From Nymphaea colorata (lineage: Eukaryota; Streptophyta; Magnoliopsida; Nymphaeales; Nymphaeaceae), in assembly GCF_008831285.2 (NCBI RefSeq), contig NC_045142.1, forward strand, positions 8,720,713 to 8,784,712: 64,000 bases of DNA, in the 5' to 3' direction. The notes beneath the pieces were generated by a model. The model saw nothing but the letters and a program-made list of their open reading frames with translations. It had not been told where the DNA came from and did no database searches. Made by a program: the position numbers and the translations under genes. Shown here one piece after another: positions 13,482-25,400 of the stretch. Position 1 is the stretch's first letter, and each line of letters opens with the position of its first letter.

Positions 13482-16400
13482 GGGTGACCTCAGTCCGATT
13501 TGGAAGGCAAGCCCAAAGCAAGGCCGAAGCTTGATGTTATTAGTCCCCTGTACTATTAGGCAACCATTCACCTTTTTGAATTGTACTTTCTGCTTTTGCA
13601 GAGAACCAAAAAATAGCTTGTGTTACGGAAGCCGTAACTTCAAGTTCTAAACATAGTTTTTGATGATCTATATGCCCCTAGAAAGCTTCAGATCATGTCC
13701 CATAGCTACACCAAAATTTTCTGGAAATTGTGTTCATTTGATTATCTCTCACTTTGTTTTAGCAGAACCTGTTTTCTATTGTTTCTATAGAAACCCAAAA
13801 TTCCCCAAACTTAGAAAATGTATTTCCCTTGTTCTAGAACTCCAAGTTCTTGATAGGTTGTTTGCCCAAAAAGGTGCAACCTATTTTTTGCAAAGCCCTG
13901 AATTTTAGGATTCCTTGAAATCGGGAACTTGTAAGAACTTATTGACTCTCTTTCTTTTACTCTAGGACTCCGATATGGATTCCATTTCCTCCAACCAACC
14001 GTAGGGCCTGTCTAGAGCCAATGTCCCAAATTTCATTTCATGTGACCCTGTTTGCCTAGTTTGTTGAAGTCAAACATGAACGTTGTGAACCAAGCTATTT
14101 TTTGTTGCATGTCTTATTTGTGTCCTTTTGCTGGCTCAATGAAGCGTAAGACGTTATCGGCAACAACTTCATGTCATTGATGTGATATGAGGATGTGTAC
14201 ACCAATGTCCATTTGTTTATATTTTTATATTTACCATATAAATTATATTCTTTTTATTTTATTGAAATATTTCTATCTATATTAAATGGGCATGCATCAT
14301 ATAGTATTCATGCATATACGCACACGTTACTTTCGATTCATGCTAAGTACAATGCAAGTCCCAACAAAAATCAAGAAAGATGAATTCAATTTATGTCTTT
14401 TGCCCATTGGTGCAACATGAAGAGGTTCATCTCCTCTAATTTTTTCCAAGAAACACATTATTTTCCAAATTTAGAGGCATGCAAATTAGAGTTTTCTAAA
14501 TTCCTAGTTAAATTTTATTCATTCAAACATCAAAATGCTAGGTCATCCCCCAATTTAGGCTTTTATTTTAGCTCAATCAGATGTGAGTCCATTTACCGGC
14601 CTCTTTAAGTCAATTGATCATCCCCTTCCCTAGATTTGGCCATGATATTTTCTGCTTTAAAATGAATTTTCAAAGATTCCCTGATTGTCCACTTTAACCT
14701 AGAGAAACTTTCATTTTTCCTCTAGTTAGTTAGGTTGTCCTCTTTAAGATGCAGGAATTGTTCTTGCATACCATCTCATTTAAATGCCCTTGTTTTCAAA
14801 ATGAATTTCAAAGTTCTTATTAAATTTAGATTTTAAATTTATGATTAATTTTCCTCATCATTTCGAACCTTACCCTGCCAGAGTCGACCCTCAGAATTGA
14901 CCTTGGATCCAACTCTGAAGATGAGAACTGTGTTCCAATTAGGACTGGACTTCAATGCCCCTTTAGCCTGATCCCAGACTTTATTTCTTTTAAAATCTAA
15001 GTTTAACCATCTTTACATCTCTTTTCAAACATAATTTTTATGCCATCGCTTTTTGAAACTCATGCATCAGGTAGATTTAGGATGCACGCAAGCTTGACTT
15101 GTGCTCCAACAGCCCTAGCTCCCTCAAGCTCAGCTAATGTGTTCCATTAAGAATAGTAAAATTGTGATTTACATTAATAGCATTCAAGAGCTAGGTTAGC
15201 CCCACTTATTTCTGCTCACATCTAGCAGTTAAGGAAATTAAGTTTGTCATTTTTGGAAATTGTGAATTTCTAAAACCATTAATTATGAACCATTTGAGAA
15301 TGTGAAGTCTAAAACGTCCTTTGTCCAGTAATCCAAGTTAATCTATGAATGTAACTAGATTTGGTTGAAAAGGTATTTAGAGATGCAATCCAGGTGGCTC
15401 AACAGATTGAGAAAGAAATCATGGGAAGAAAATATATTGAGAGATAAAATCTAGTTAGCTCAGCGGATTGCAAATGAAACCATTACTCAGTCGATCGTGT
15501 TGCCTAGAAAACATGCATTAATTGAGGAAGCTGATGGATGCTTTCAACAAGAAAGAGGCAAGTCAATCTGATGACCTTGGAGTGCTGATAAATCCAGCAA
15601 AAAAATCTCAAATACTAATGTAAAAAATTTGTTGATGACCATAATGGAAATCTTGTAACTAGCTCTCCTAAAATAAAGTTGAGGACTGAGTTGGCACTCC
15701 ACTATATTACAAAGAATCTTGTCACATGGTATGGCATGGTGGAAGCACCTTTCTCATGTCCTTAGGTGATTCAATCACTGGAACCACGTGAATATGTTTG
15801 TCTTCTCTTTTTGAGCCTTTATTTTACATCATTTGCATTTAATCAAGATTCATCCTCTGTAGTTGGTTGAGATTCACCGTCTGCATTCCTTTGTCCAGAA
15901 TTGATATGATGAATTCATAAAGAAGCATAGAGCATTTAGATTTCTTGATATCTTGATCATGATTGTGGTCTTACCATTAGGTGCCTTCATGCATAAGTAC
16001 GCACATTAAAGTAGACAAATATTTCACAATCTTTGTGTTTTCTTTCCCATTCCTCAAGGCTTTTTGTTGTTCAATTCATTTTTTTTCCGACAACTTGAAG
16101 CTGAAATTGTATATGTTGATGGAATTCTGGATCTTGGGACAGATTTGCAAAGATCTGCTTACTATGCACCCATAAAAAGTAACACAAGAAACCTTGGACA
16201 TTGACCATTACCTTTAGTTAATTCAAACATATTAAAACCTTCCTTTCTTCTATTGAAACTAATTTGGATAATAGTAAGGTAAAATTTGTCTTTATGCAGG
16301 CAAAATCAAGTGCTATCTAAATTATATGCCATGATGATTCATGTTGAGTAATGACCATCCCCTCCAAAAACTTGCACAACATTTTAATGCTAAAAAGTGA

Positions 16401-16489
16401 AAATCATGGGCCAGCTTTTTGCATACTATCCATTTTTGTACAACTTTCCTTGTGGTTAAAAGAACTCATACCATTCAGACTTATGAAGC
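13482..16489. other. Intergenic, about 3 kb with no recognised gene
   Basis: Only short open frames (up to about 114 codons) with AT-driven composition. No protein family, tRNA, rRNA or transposon ends recognised on either strand. Confidence 0.45.
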
Positions 16490-16605
16490 CACAGTAAAAA
16501 AATTCATTTTTAGCAATGGCAAAGACCGTCGCTAAAAGCATAAAAACCATTGCTAAAAACTTGTAGCAATGGTTCAAAACCATCCTTACAAATATTGCAG
16601 TATCT
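16490..16605 (+). mobile_element. Possible CACTA transposon end
   Basis: CACAGTAAAAAAATTC is followed by repeated TTTTAGCAATGG/GTCGCTAAAAG/CCATTGCTAAAAAC units in both orientations. Such GCTAAAA subterminal repeats next to a CAC-TA-like end are typical of plant CACTA elements. The other end and a 3-bp duplication are not seen. Confidence 0.3.
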
Positions 16606-17708
16606 GATATCAAATTTCAGCGACTTCTAACTTGCTTGCATCGGCACTTTCCTTGTTCATGAGTGCCTTTTTCTTATCAAGTCTTCTGTTTATATTCCTA
16701 GAAAGGATTGGGCTGTTCTTCAAGTACAAAATTCAGGTTTTCTTCTATAATCTATCATTCAATTGTAGTGTTCCTGTTCAATCTAGGACGTTTGGATGTT
16801 TTCTGCACTGCTCTTTTGCAACTTTGTTTTTCTTGTATAAGTGTTTTAGCCCATGAAACGGTTACTCAGACACTGCATGGAATATGGATGCATGATGTAT
16901 ATTTGGTTATTGTCATTTACGAGTCGTTTGATAATAAGAGCAGTAACACACTATCCCATGTATTAATCCTAAAGATTAGTGCTGATTTATCATGTATTAT
17001 TGTATGAACCGCTCAATTTTCTTTGCAAAGCGCAGATATCCTGTGAATTTTGCTGTTAATCTAATAACAAATAAAACCACCAAATAGTGGTAGGGTAATG
17101 ATTGAGCCTAGGTTAAATGCCCTCCCATTTGGCCCAGAAGGTCAAGTTACTTCATAGCCATCCCTAAACATGTATCATCAACTTTAGAAGCTATTTGAGA
17201 TCATACGGTCTCCTACTTTAAGGCAGATGCTAAATTCATACTTGGCAGTGTGGTAAAGGGGGGTAAGAATGGAAATTGAAGCAGTTTAACAGGCATACAG
17301 TCCCAGGGCTTGGTACTGTGGGTAGGACTGATTTCAAACCAGTGTTGCTACGTAAAAGCTAGATCCCTCGATTCCCGGATGTTGTGGTGTTCAAGAACTA
17401 GGTGCTAATGACATACTAAATCGTGAGATGAAGAATCTGCTAGATTCAACATGGAAAACTTGCGAAGATGCATTTATTGGTTTAAAGTGGAAGGAAGAAG
17501 AGTAATTAGTGAAAAGTTCTGATTTACATGTCCAATTTGCAGTAATGAGCACGTGTCAGTAACTGTAGGCAGGATGGTGGCAGATTGTTTCCATGTGGAG
17601 AAATCCAAAAGAGTAATTAAGGCAGTGTGGAGGGATAGTATGGAAGGAAGTTTACTGGTTATGATGACTGAGGTTAAGGTGCAGGGAGATGAGGCCGAAA
17701 TGAGTACT
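16606..17708. other. Intergenic, no gene seen
   Basis: Open frames at 16632-17007 and 17553-17885 have no recognisable family or splice context. Confidence 0.4.
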
Positions 17709-17940
17709 TTTAATTGGAGTTTTCTTATTCATGATGAGAGAATCGGTTATATGTGCATATCATTTGCATGTGCATATCATTTTGTGCAATATAGAGATGA
17801 CATTTCTATATTTAGTTTAATTTATTACAAATACCTGCATAACTTCATAGAAAGTGACTTGCCAACGTCACTTACATTAGATTAACAAAGCAGTTACATA
17901 GAGTAATGGAGCTAAGTGTGAGCAATCCACAAAATATTCA

Positions 17941-18698
17941 TTAGAATCCAGTTGAACTTCCAGCCGTATCTGTTCGTTCTTCCCCAGTCAAAGCAAAGCG
18001 AGAGGAGATGACGGATGGATGTCCCCCTGTGATCACCGCTGCAAGCGCTGTGATGAGTAGAGAAATCACCAAAATATAACGGTGACGGCTGTCATTAATT
18101 CCCAGACAAAAACCAAACAGCAGCCATTGCAAAGAGAGAAGCAATGCGAAGGTGATCAGGCAAAAGGCTGCTGTCAAAGGGAAGCAGAGCCAACATGCAG
18201 CGAGCTCCTACCAGACCAAAAATCCAGCCGAACTGGATAGCAATAACTGCCAGTCCCACGAAATCCCAACTATCTGACTACGGAAGGATAGGACGTGGGC
18301 AAAGAATGAGGGGAGCAGGGAAACAAAGAAGCAAGCGGTGACAATTGATCGGGGGAGGACGAAGAATGAGGGGAGTAGGGGTATAAAGACGCAAGCGGAG
18401 AAAATTGATCTGGGGAGGACGAAGAATGAGGGGTGCAGGGGGACAAAGAAGCAAGCGGCGACAATTGATCGGGGGAGGACGAAGAATGAGGGGAGCAGGG
18501 GGACAAAGAAGCAAGCAACAATTGATCGGGGGAGGACGAAGAATGAGGGGAGCACGGTGACAAAGAAGCAAGCGGCGACAATTGATCGGGGGAGGAGAAG
18601 ATTTGGAGCTGTGAGGAGTTAGGATCCTCTGAGACAGCGCTAGCTTCGAGGTCGTGGGCATTGCCACTCCCTGGCTTCCATTGAAGACACCAGAGCAT
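17941..18698 (-). other. Left-arm open frames of palindrome 1
   Basis: On the minus strand, 18270-18698 encodes repeats of a 20-residue unit (SSPDQLSPLASLSPCSPH) and 17941-18177 encodes a hydrophobic stretch with at least three likely membrane segments (AFCLITFALLLSLQWLLFG, ILVISLLITALAAVI). These mirror the right-arm frame at 19760-20362, but here a break separates them. I recognise no family. The reading may be accidental, since the DNA repeat is multiple of three. Confidence 0.3.
18299..18595 (-). repeat. 60-bp tandem repeat, five copies (left arm)
   Basis: Units start AAGAATGAGGGGAGCAGGG and end ATTGATCGGGGGAGGACG in plus spelling; one copy is 57 bp. The right arm holds only four copies, so the arms have diverged by repeat number. 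Confidence 0.9.
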
Positions 18699-19744
18699 GT
18701 TCTTTCAGGCCTGAGAGAGCCTCCACCACTTCCAGGCATTTTTTCTGAACTACGTTGGTAAGAGCTCAAACCCACTCTGTAAAGGCTGACAGGTGCCTCT
18801 TACGGGATCCCACGGACTTATAATGAAACCCGCTTATAAAAAAGAAATGCAGTTATAAGAAAGACACCTGCTACACGGTTGCTTCATTACTGTTAATTAC
18901 GGTTTTAGGATTGCAACTAAGAGCACTTTGTTAATGTGACGGTGATGACTTGATGTAGGTGATGTTGGTGGATTTGAAAAGTTTCAATATGCTTCACAAG
19001 CAGAGCCATCACGCGCTTGCAGAAGAGTTTCGCGTAGCTGGTGAAGAATCCCATCTTCATCAAGCATATAAGTGGACTGCCATTCATTTGCCCCGTCAAC
19101 AGGAGGTGCATTACTGGAAGCTGCTTCATATAGTAAAGCACTTCCAACTTGGTTTATGGTAAAGCACAACAGAGCCCTTTCCTACCTGTTATCCAAGTTG
19201 GAAGCAAGTTTGAAGTGCTTTACCATATAAAGAGGTTCCAGTAATGCACCTCCTGTTGATGGGGCAAATGAATGGCAGTCCACTTATATACTTGATGAAG
19301 ATGGGATTCTTCACCAGCTACACGCAAGCGCGTGATGGCTCTTCCTGTGAAGCATATTGAAACTTTTCAAATCCACCAACATCACCTACATCAAGTCATC
19401 ACCGTCACATTAACAAAGTGCTCTTAGTTGCATTCCTAAAACAATAATTAACAGTAATGAAGCAACCGTGTAGCAGGTTTCTTTCTTATAAGTGTGTTTC
19501 TTTTTTATAAGTGGGTTTCATTATAAGTCTATGGGATCCCATAAGGGGCACCTGTCAGCCTTTACAGAGTGGGTTTGACCTCTTACCAACGTAGTTCAGA
19601 AAAAATGCCTGGAAGTGGGAGGCTCTCTCAGGCCTGGAAGAACATGCTCCGGTGTCTTCAATGGAAGACAGGGAGTGGCAATGCCGACGACCTCGAAGCT
19701 GGTGATGTCTCAGAGGATCCTAACTCCTCACAGCTCCAAATCTT

Positions 19745-19984
19745 CTCCTCCCCGATCAATTGTCCCCGCTTGCTTCTTTGTCCCCCTGCTCCCCTCATTC
19801 TTCGTCCTCCCCTGATCAATTGTCACTGCTTGCTTCTTTGTCCCCCTGCTCCCCTCATTCTTCGTTCTCCCCCGATCAATTGTCGCCGCTTGCTTCTTTG
19901 TCCCCCTGTACCCCTCATTCTTCGTCCTCCCCAGATCAATTGTCGCCGCTTGCGTCTTTGTCCCCCTGCTCCCCTCATTCTTTG
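19745..19984 (+). repeat. 60-bp tandem repeat, four copies (right arm)
   Basis: Reverse complement of the array at 18299-18595, with units containing GATCAATTGTCGCCGCTTGC and CCCCCTGCTCCCCTCATTC. Confidence 0.9.
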
Positions 19985-20362
19985 CCCACATCCGATCCTT
20001 CCGCAGCTCGGTTTAGTTGGGATTCCGTGGGACTCGCAGTTATTGCTATCCAGTTTAGCTGGATTATTGGTTTGGTGCAGGTAGCCTTGGTGAAGGAGCT
20101 GGCTGCACGTTGGCTCTGCTTCCCTTTGACCGCAGCCTTTTGCCTGATCACCTTCGCATTGCTTCTCTCTTTGCACTGGCTGCTGTTTGGTTTTTGTCTA
20201 GGAATTAATGACAGCCGTCACCGTTATATTTTGGTGATTTCTCTACTCATCACAGTGCTTGCAGCGGTGATCACAGGGGGGCATCCATCCGTCATCTCCT
20301 CTCGCTTTGCTTTGACTGGGGAAGAACAAATAGATATGGCTGGAAGCTCAACTGGATTTTAA
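19760..20362 (+). CDS. Hypothetical repeat/membrane protein, palindrome right arm
   Basis: An uninterrupted 200-codon frame lies in the right arm of palindrome 1. Residues 1-80 are four copies of a 20-residue Ser/Pro/Leu-rich unit encoded by the 60-bp DNA repeat. Residues about 85-185 hold three to four hydrophobic segments (VGLAVIAIQFSWIIGLVQVA, LTAAFCLITFALLLSLHWLL, YILVISLLITVLAAVITGG) separated by short charged loops (GINDSRHR). The C-terminal end is GSSTGF. The start codon is inside the repeat and may not be the true one; an open frame continues upstream to about 19690. I recognise no family. The left arm keeps the hydrophobic C-terminal part with five substitutions in about 62 residues, most of them amino-acid-changing. 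It may be a captured host gene fragment or an accidental frame. Confidence 0.3.
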   Translation: MSPLASLSPCSPHSSSSPDQLSLLASLSPCSPHSSFSPDQLSPLASLSPCTPHSSSSPDQLSPLASLSPCSPHSLPTSDPSAARFSWDSVGLAVIAIQFSWIIGLVQVALVKELAARWLCFPLTAAFCLITFALLLSLHWLLFGFCLGINDSRHRYILVISLLITVLAAVITGGHPSVISSRFALTGEEQIDMAGSSTGF

Positions 20363-20726
20363 TGAATATTTTGTGGATTGCTCACCCTTAGCTCCATTAC
20401 TCTATGTAACTGCTTTGTTAATCTAATGTAAGTGACGGTGGCAAGTCGCTTTCTATGAAATTATGCAGGTATTTGTAACAAATTAAACTAACTATAGAAA
20501 TGTCATCTCTATATTGCAAAAAATGATATGCACAAGTAAATGATATGCACATATAACTAATTCTCTCATCATGAATCACGGAACTCCAATTATGTTTAGG
20601 CGAAAGTTCAGATGGGTTCTTTGCTTGCTGATAGCCTAGGAAAATAGAAGCAGCTTGGCATGTTTCCCTGCCTATGTTTGATCATGTCAAAGCCAAGACC
20701 CATGCAGATAACTGTCAAAGCCAAGT

Positions 20727-22053
20727 CCTCGTACAATCTTCTTTCGTTGCATCCTTACTTTTTATATGGGGGCCTATCCCCCATCTGATAATAAAGGCAT
20801 AACATTTATTGCTTATTTTCAAACCAAAATCTCGCCGATGCATATCACATTGATGTGTCGCTTATAAGAACTGCTGGAGCTGGAAATTTCTAACTAAAGG
20901 GCATCAACATGTAAATGATAAAAAGTGTATTTAGTGTCAACATAAACACAATTACTTTTTGTGGTTTGTGTGGGTAATTGCCTATACTTTGCCAGAATTG
21001 GCCTTTGCCCCTGCTTATAAGCTAAGAGGTTTCTTTCATGGCTTCGCAAGCATCGCATAGCTGGTTGAAATGACAGCCATAAGACCACATATCATCAATT
21101 CAATTTGCATGGGCTTTATATTCATGAGCTATAGCACAAGTTGACAGAGGACTACTGGTACAACCTCCAGATCCTAGAGGTAAAAGAAGCAGGCAAGCTC
21201 CTGTTCTCTTTGGGCAATAATTGCACACCTAGATAGAGAGCCTTGTTCAAATTCATGAATGAAAGGTTTTGGAATAACTCAGATAGCTTTGAATAACACA
21301 ATTTATTTTTTGCTACGTACACAAGTTCACATGCAATTGCGCCTATATTTCCTCACAAAATTGGCGAGAGTAAGAACTCTCACAGGTGGAACCTGGCGAG
21401 GAAATGTAGGCGCAATTGCATGCGAACTTGTGTATGTAGCAAAAAATAAATTGTGTTATTCAAAGCTATCTGAGTTATTCCAAAACCTTTCATTCATGAA
21501 TTTGAACAAGGCTCTCTATCTGGGTGTGCAATTACTGCCCAAAGAGAACAGGACTCAGGAGCTTGCCTCTTTCCTTTACCTCTAGGATCTAGAGGTTGTA
21601 CCAGTAGTACTCTGTCAACTTGTGCTATAGCTCATGAATATAAAGCCCATGCAAATTGAATTGATGATATGTGGTCTTATGGCAGTCAATTCAACCAGCT
21701 ACGCGATGCTTGCGAAGCCATAAAGAAACCTCTTAGCTTATAAGCAGGGGCAAAGGCCAATTTTGGCAAAGTATAGGCAATTACCCACACAAACCGCAAA
21801 AAGTAATTGTGTTTGTGTTGACACTAAATACACATTTTATCATTTACATGTTGATGTCCTTTAGTTAGAAATTTCCAGCTCCAGCAGTTCTTATAAGCGA
21901 CACATCAATGTGATATGCATCGGGCGAGATTTTGGTTTGAAAATAAGCAATAAATGTAACCTGATCCTTTTTGCCTTTATTATCGGATGGGGATAGGCCC
22001 CCATGGCCCCATATAAAAAAAGTAAGGATGCAACAGAAGAAGATTGTAGGAGG
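20727..22053. repeat. Palindrome 2: 1.3-kb inverted repeat
   Basis: The left arm starts at CCTCGTACAATCTTCTT (20727) and the right arm ends AAGATTGTAGGAGG (22053). Arms pair to a centre near 21390, where GCGCCTATATTTCCTC pairs with GAGGAAATGTAGGCGC; a small inner hairpin AGAGTAAGAACTCT occupies the loop. By eye the arms are well over 90% identical, with a few small indels (for example a longer right arm near 21975). No open frame beyond about 110 codons and no transposase. It begins only 132 bp after palindrome 1 and ends about 370 bp before the IVD start codon. Confidence 0.9.
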
Positions 22054-22424
22054 TCGATTGTACGAGGTCGATAAGGCATCTCCAGGATTTAGTTTTAGAA
22101 GGAGACGGATCTGCTTCTTTCATCGACGCGGTGGTCGTAAAGTCAGACGGGGAAGTTGCGTAGCAAGGCCTCTCATTGATACTGGGATTTGGACTAGGGA
22201 TCGATCCAAGATAGGTAGTGTGCCCACCCAAAACTTGTCCACGTTATAAGCAATAGAGGAGAGGGATGGGAAGGGGAGTTGCCTCTCTCGACAAAGAACC
22301 CATTTTCGATTTCGTTTCTTTGAACGCTTTCCAACCAAGAATCGTACTCAAGCAATCCCCAAGTTTAAGAGGAGGACGCTAGGAAAGGAATAAAAGAGAA
22401 TATCAACAGGCGGATAGTTAAAAG
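22054..22424 (+). promoter_or_regulatory. Upstream region of the IVD gene
   Basis: The 371 bp between palindrome 2 and the IVD start codon must hold the 5' untranslated region and core promoter if the gene is transcribed. A TATA-like GTTATAAGC lies at 22236-22244 and a purine-rich stretch at 22252-22275. No firm transcription start can be assigned. Confidence 0.35.
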
Positions 22425-25400
22425 ATGCACAGAACTCCAAGGATCTTCTGTTCATCTGCATGGAGGGGAAAACATAGAATTGGAGTCCTCAAAAATTACT
22501 CCACCACGTCTCTACTCTTTGATGAGACGCAGAAGCAGGTTCCCCACCTCACAGCCTTTCATTTTTTCTGCAGCTTTTCTTCAGTTCTATTCGTGCTTTG
22601 CGCATAGGTTTTTGCCAGGTTCATGACCTGCCATCATTTTTCTTCAGTTCAAGGAAAGTGTCTCCCAGTTTGCGCAAGATAAGATTGCTCCTCATGCAGC
22701 AAAGGTGGACGCTACCAACAACTTCCGAAAGGTTGCGTGTCCATGTCATTTTTCTGTTTTACTTTTCGCGTTTCTTTATGCTTTCTTTTATTTTTTCCAT
22801 TTTCCTACCTATTTTTTTCTTGTGAATATACTAGTCTGGTCACTTAGATGCTCTTCATTGGTAGGATGTTAATTTGTGGAAGCTCATGGGGAACTTTAAT
22901 CTTCACGGAATCACCGCTCCAGGTAATCCCTGTCGTACTGTCCCTATGAACTGTCGCTGCAAGATGATTTCAGTAAAGACTAGGCCAATGGTTTTAGGTC
23001 CTGGACGCTTACTTTTGCGAAGAAATACTTCTCATCGTTATAATTTTTAAAGTTTGTGGTGCATTGTCTTGATTATGTCTCCTGGTCCAAGTTTGTCCTA
23101 CTTCCAACTTACATAGCTGCTGATCAAATGATCGTCCAAACTCTGAAACAAAGAAGGGCCATTGTGGATTAGAGTAAAATCCGCCCTAACCTACTAGTTT
23201 TTCTGCAAGAACTGGCCCCTGTTCAATCTTAAATCCACGTGGAGATGCCAACTGCCTTTAATATCTACGATGTGCAAATCACAATTGCTTGTTTATATGT
23301 TTTCTGCCCAGTATCTTTTACGCACTGTTATTGCAGAATTCTTTTCGTGATAGTACAACTAACAATTAGTTTCTCCCTCGCATATCAAAACTGTTGGTTG
23401 ACTCATCCCTAGTATGCTGCAGGAATTTGGCGCAAATTCCTACAAACTTTATTTGTTGTTCTAGAAATGTAATGAGGAAGTTAAAATACAACATCCACTG
23501 GTAAATCTTGGCCCTTGAAAGTGCTAACATATACATGGATAACTTAGAAAGCCTAAATTTCTTCCACTGTCGGTGAATATTTTGCCATGGTGCCAGCAGT
23601 TGTTAACAGGAATTACTCCTTTAGGTGATTCATGTAGCATTATCAACTCCCTTTTTCCTCATTGTGTGATATTGGGTTGTGGCAGATAAAGTCAATTAGG
23701 AAGCTTTATTGCTTCATTGATTTGATGCACATTGGATTCTGGTTGGGGATTGGATTACTCAAAGGCTATGTCACAGGGATGATCCACTTCCACATTTTGC
23801 CCCTTTGTGTACAGTCCAGTTGTAGACTCCAAAAAACTGCTGAAGCTGATATCAGGATCTCTCTATTGGCATCAATGTGACATAACTCCAATGGCAATCT
23901 TATTAGTTGCTAATTCATCGAACCATAACCATGTGCCCCTTGTTGCTGTTTCAAGTTATTCCCTACCAATTTTTGCCTGGTTTTTGCTTGCTTATACTAA
24001 TGAACCTAGGATACATCCTAATTTAGTGCTGATGCAAGATGGAAGCATAATCAATTCATGTAATGGATCTAATTAGATTTTTAGTACTTGTTAAAATAGA
24101 TCCAGATCCGAAATCCATCCCTTTCTCTATATAAAGGGACGTGGGTCATTTTGTAAGGGATGATGATTCAGTTGAAAAGAAATGAAGTGTTATGTTGTTT
24201 TTTTTCTTGTTCCTTTGGTTGTTTGCTTAAGTTTTAGTTAGATTAAGTTAGTTTAAGTTTAGTTTTAGGTTAGTTGTGGATGTAGTCAGATTAAGATTCC
24301 TTAATCTTAGTTTTTTCTGCATCAAGTGCCCTACATAACCCCATGCTATATACAGGAACGTTTAAGTTTCTGTTTATGTCCTATGGTGCTATTTAATAAT
24401 CACTATCAAGTTTAGATTGGTACTCAAATCTGTCTGTTATGTCTTTGAGGTTTATTATAGATTTGAATACACATGCAGCATTTATGACAAAGTAGAATGG
24501 GTAGCATAATTAAAACACACTATAGTATGGCATGAGTTTCTGCTGAGCATCTAATGCTTAATTAAAACCCCAAATTTTTCTAAAGGACTATGATGTTTTA
24601 TCCAACTACGAAATTCAAATTTAGGCACAAGATTAAATCCAAAATACAACTCTTAGATCCAAATTAAATACAAAATACAACTTTCAGATCTAAATTAAAT
24701 CCAAAATACTACTTTCAGATTCAAATTAAATCCAAAATACTACTTTTAGATCCAAAACCCAAGTTCAGATCCAAGTCAATCATTTAAGACTAATTTGCCC
24801 TTCTTTTTGACCAAAAACCTCCTTTTAGAGGGTAATTTTAGTCTTTATAGGTGGACAAGACTAATTTGCCATTCCTTTTGACCAAAAAACCTCCTTTTAA
24901 AGGGTAACTTTAGTCTTTATGAGTGGACAAGACTAATTTGCCCTTTCTTTTGACTAAAAAACATCTTTTTAGAGGGTAATTTTAGTCTTTATGGGTGGAC
25001 AAGACTAATTTGTACTCTCCAAACTAAATCCTCTCAAGTACATCTTGGAACAACCATTCCTTAATGGGCGTATCGCCAAATGGCAAGTTCTGTTGATGCA
25101 ATATGATCTTGAATATGTGTCTCAAAAGTCAATCAAAGGACAAGCAATTGCGGATCAGTTAGCAGACTTCCCTCAGTACAAAGAAATCAGAATAAATGAT
25201 GAGTTTTCAAATGAACATGTACTAACATTGGAAACGGTTCCGATGGAAGATGTACTTTGACGGGTCCAGAAATGTGATGGGAGCAAGCATAGGCATCTTA
25301 CTCATCACTCCAAAAAGCGAAATGATCCCGTACTCTTTGAAACTTGATTTTCCATGTACCCATAACATGGCTGAATATGAAGCCCTCATACAAGGACTTC

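Larger units (their letters stand above)
17709..20594. repeat. Palindrome 1: 2.9-kb inverted repeat with 40-bp loop
   Basis: The left arm (17709-19152) and right arm (19193-20594) are reverse complements with only scattered differences. Outer ends pair AATTGGAGT with ACTCCAATT; near the centre AAGCACTTCCAACTTGG pairs with CCAAGTTGG plus a small insertion. The loop is 19153-19192. Each arm carries a 60-bp tandem array and an open frame with hydrophobic segments. No transposase and no clear target duplication is seen, so it could be a foldback transposon, a Mutator-type element with very long terminal repeats, or an inverted duplication of a host fragment. A transcript through it would fold into a long hairpin. 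Confidence 0.9.

Noticed and set aside
13306-13650. 114-codon frame across a TA repeat
   Set aside because: Interrupted by microsatellite translation and without similarity.
15440-15480. tRNA-like TTAGCTCAGCGGATTG
   Set aside because: No cloverleaf can be completed around it; only an A-box-like phrase.
24090-24300. Solo LTR or alternative promoter suggested by CTCTATATAAAGGG
   Set aside because: No TG...CA ends or duplication could be fixed, so it stays a remark under IVD intron 3.
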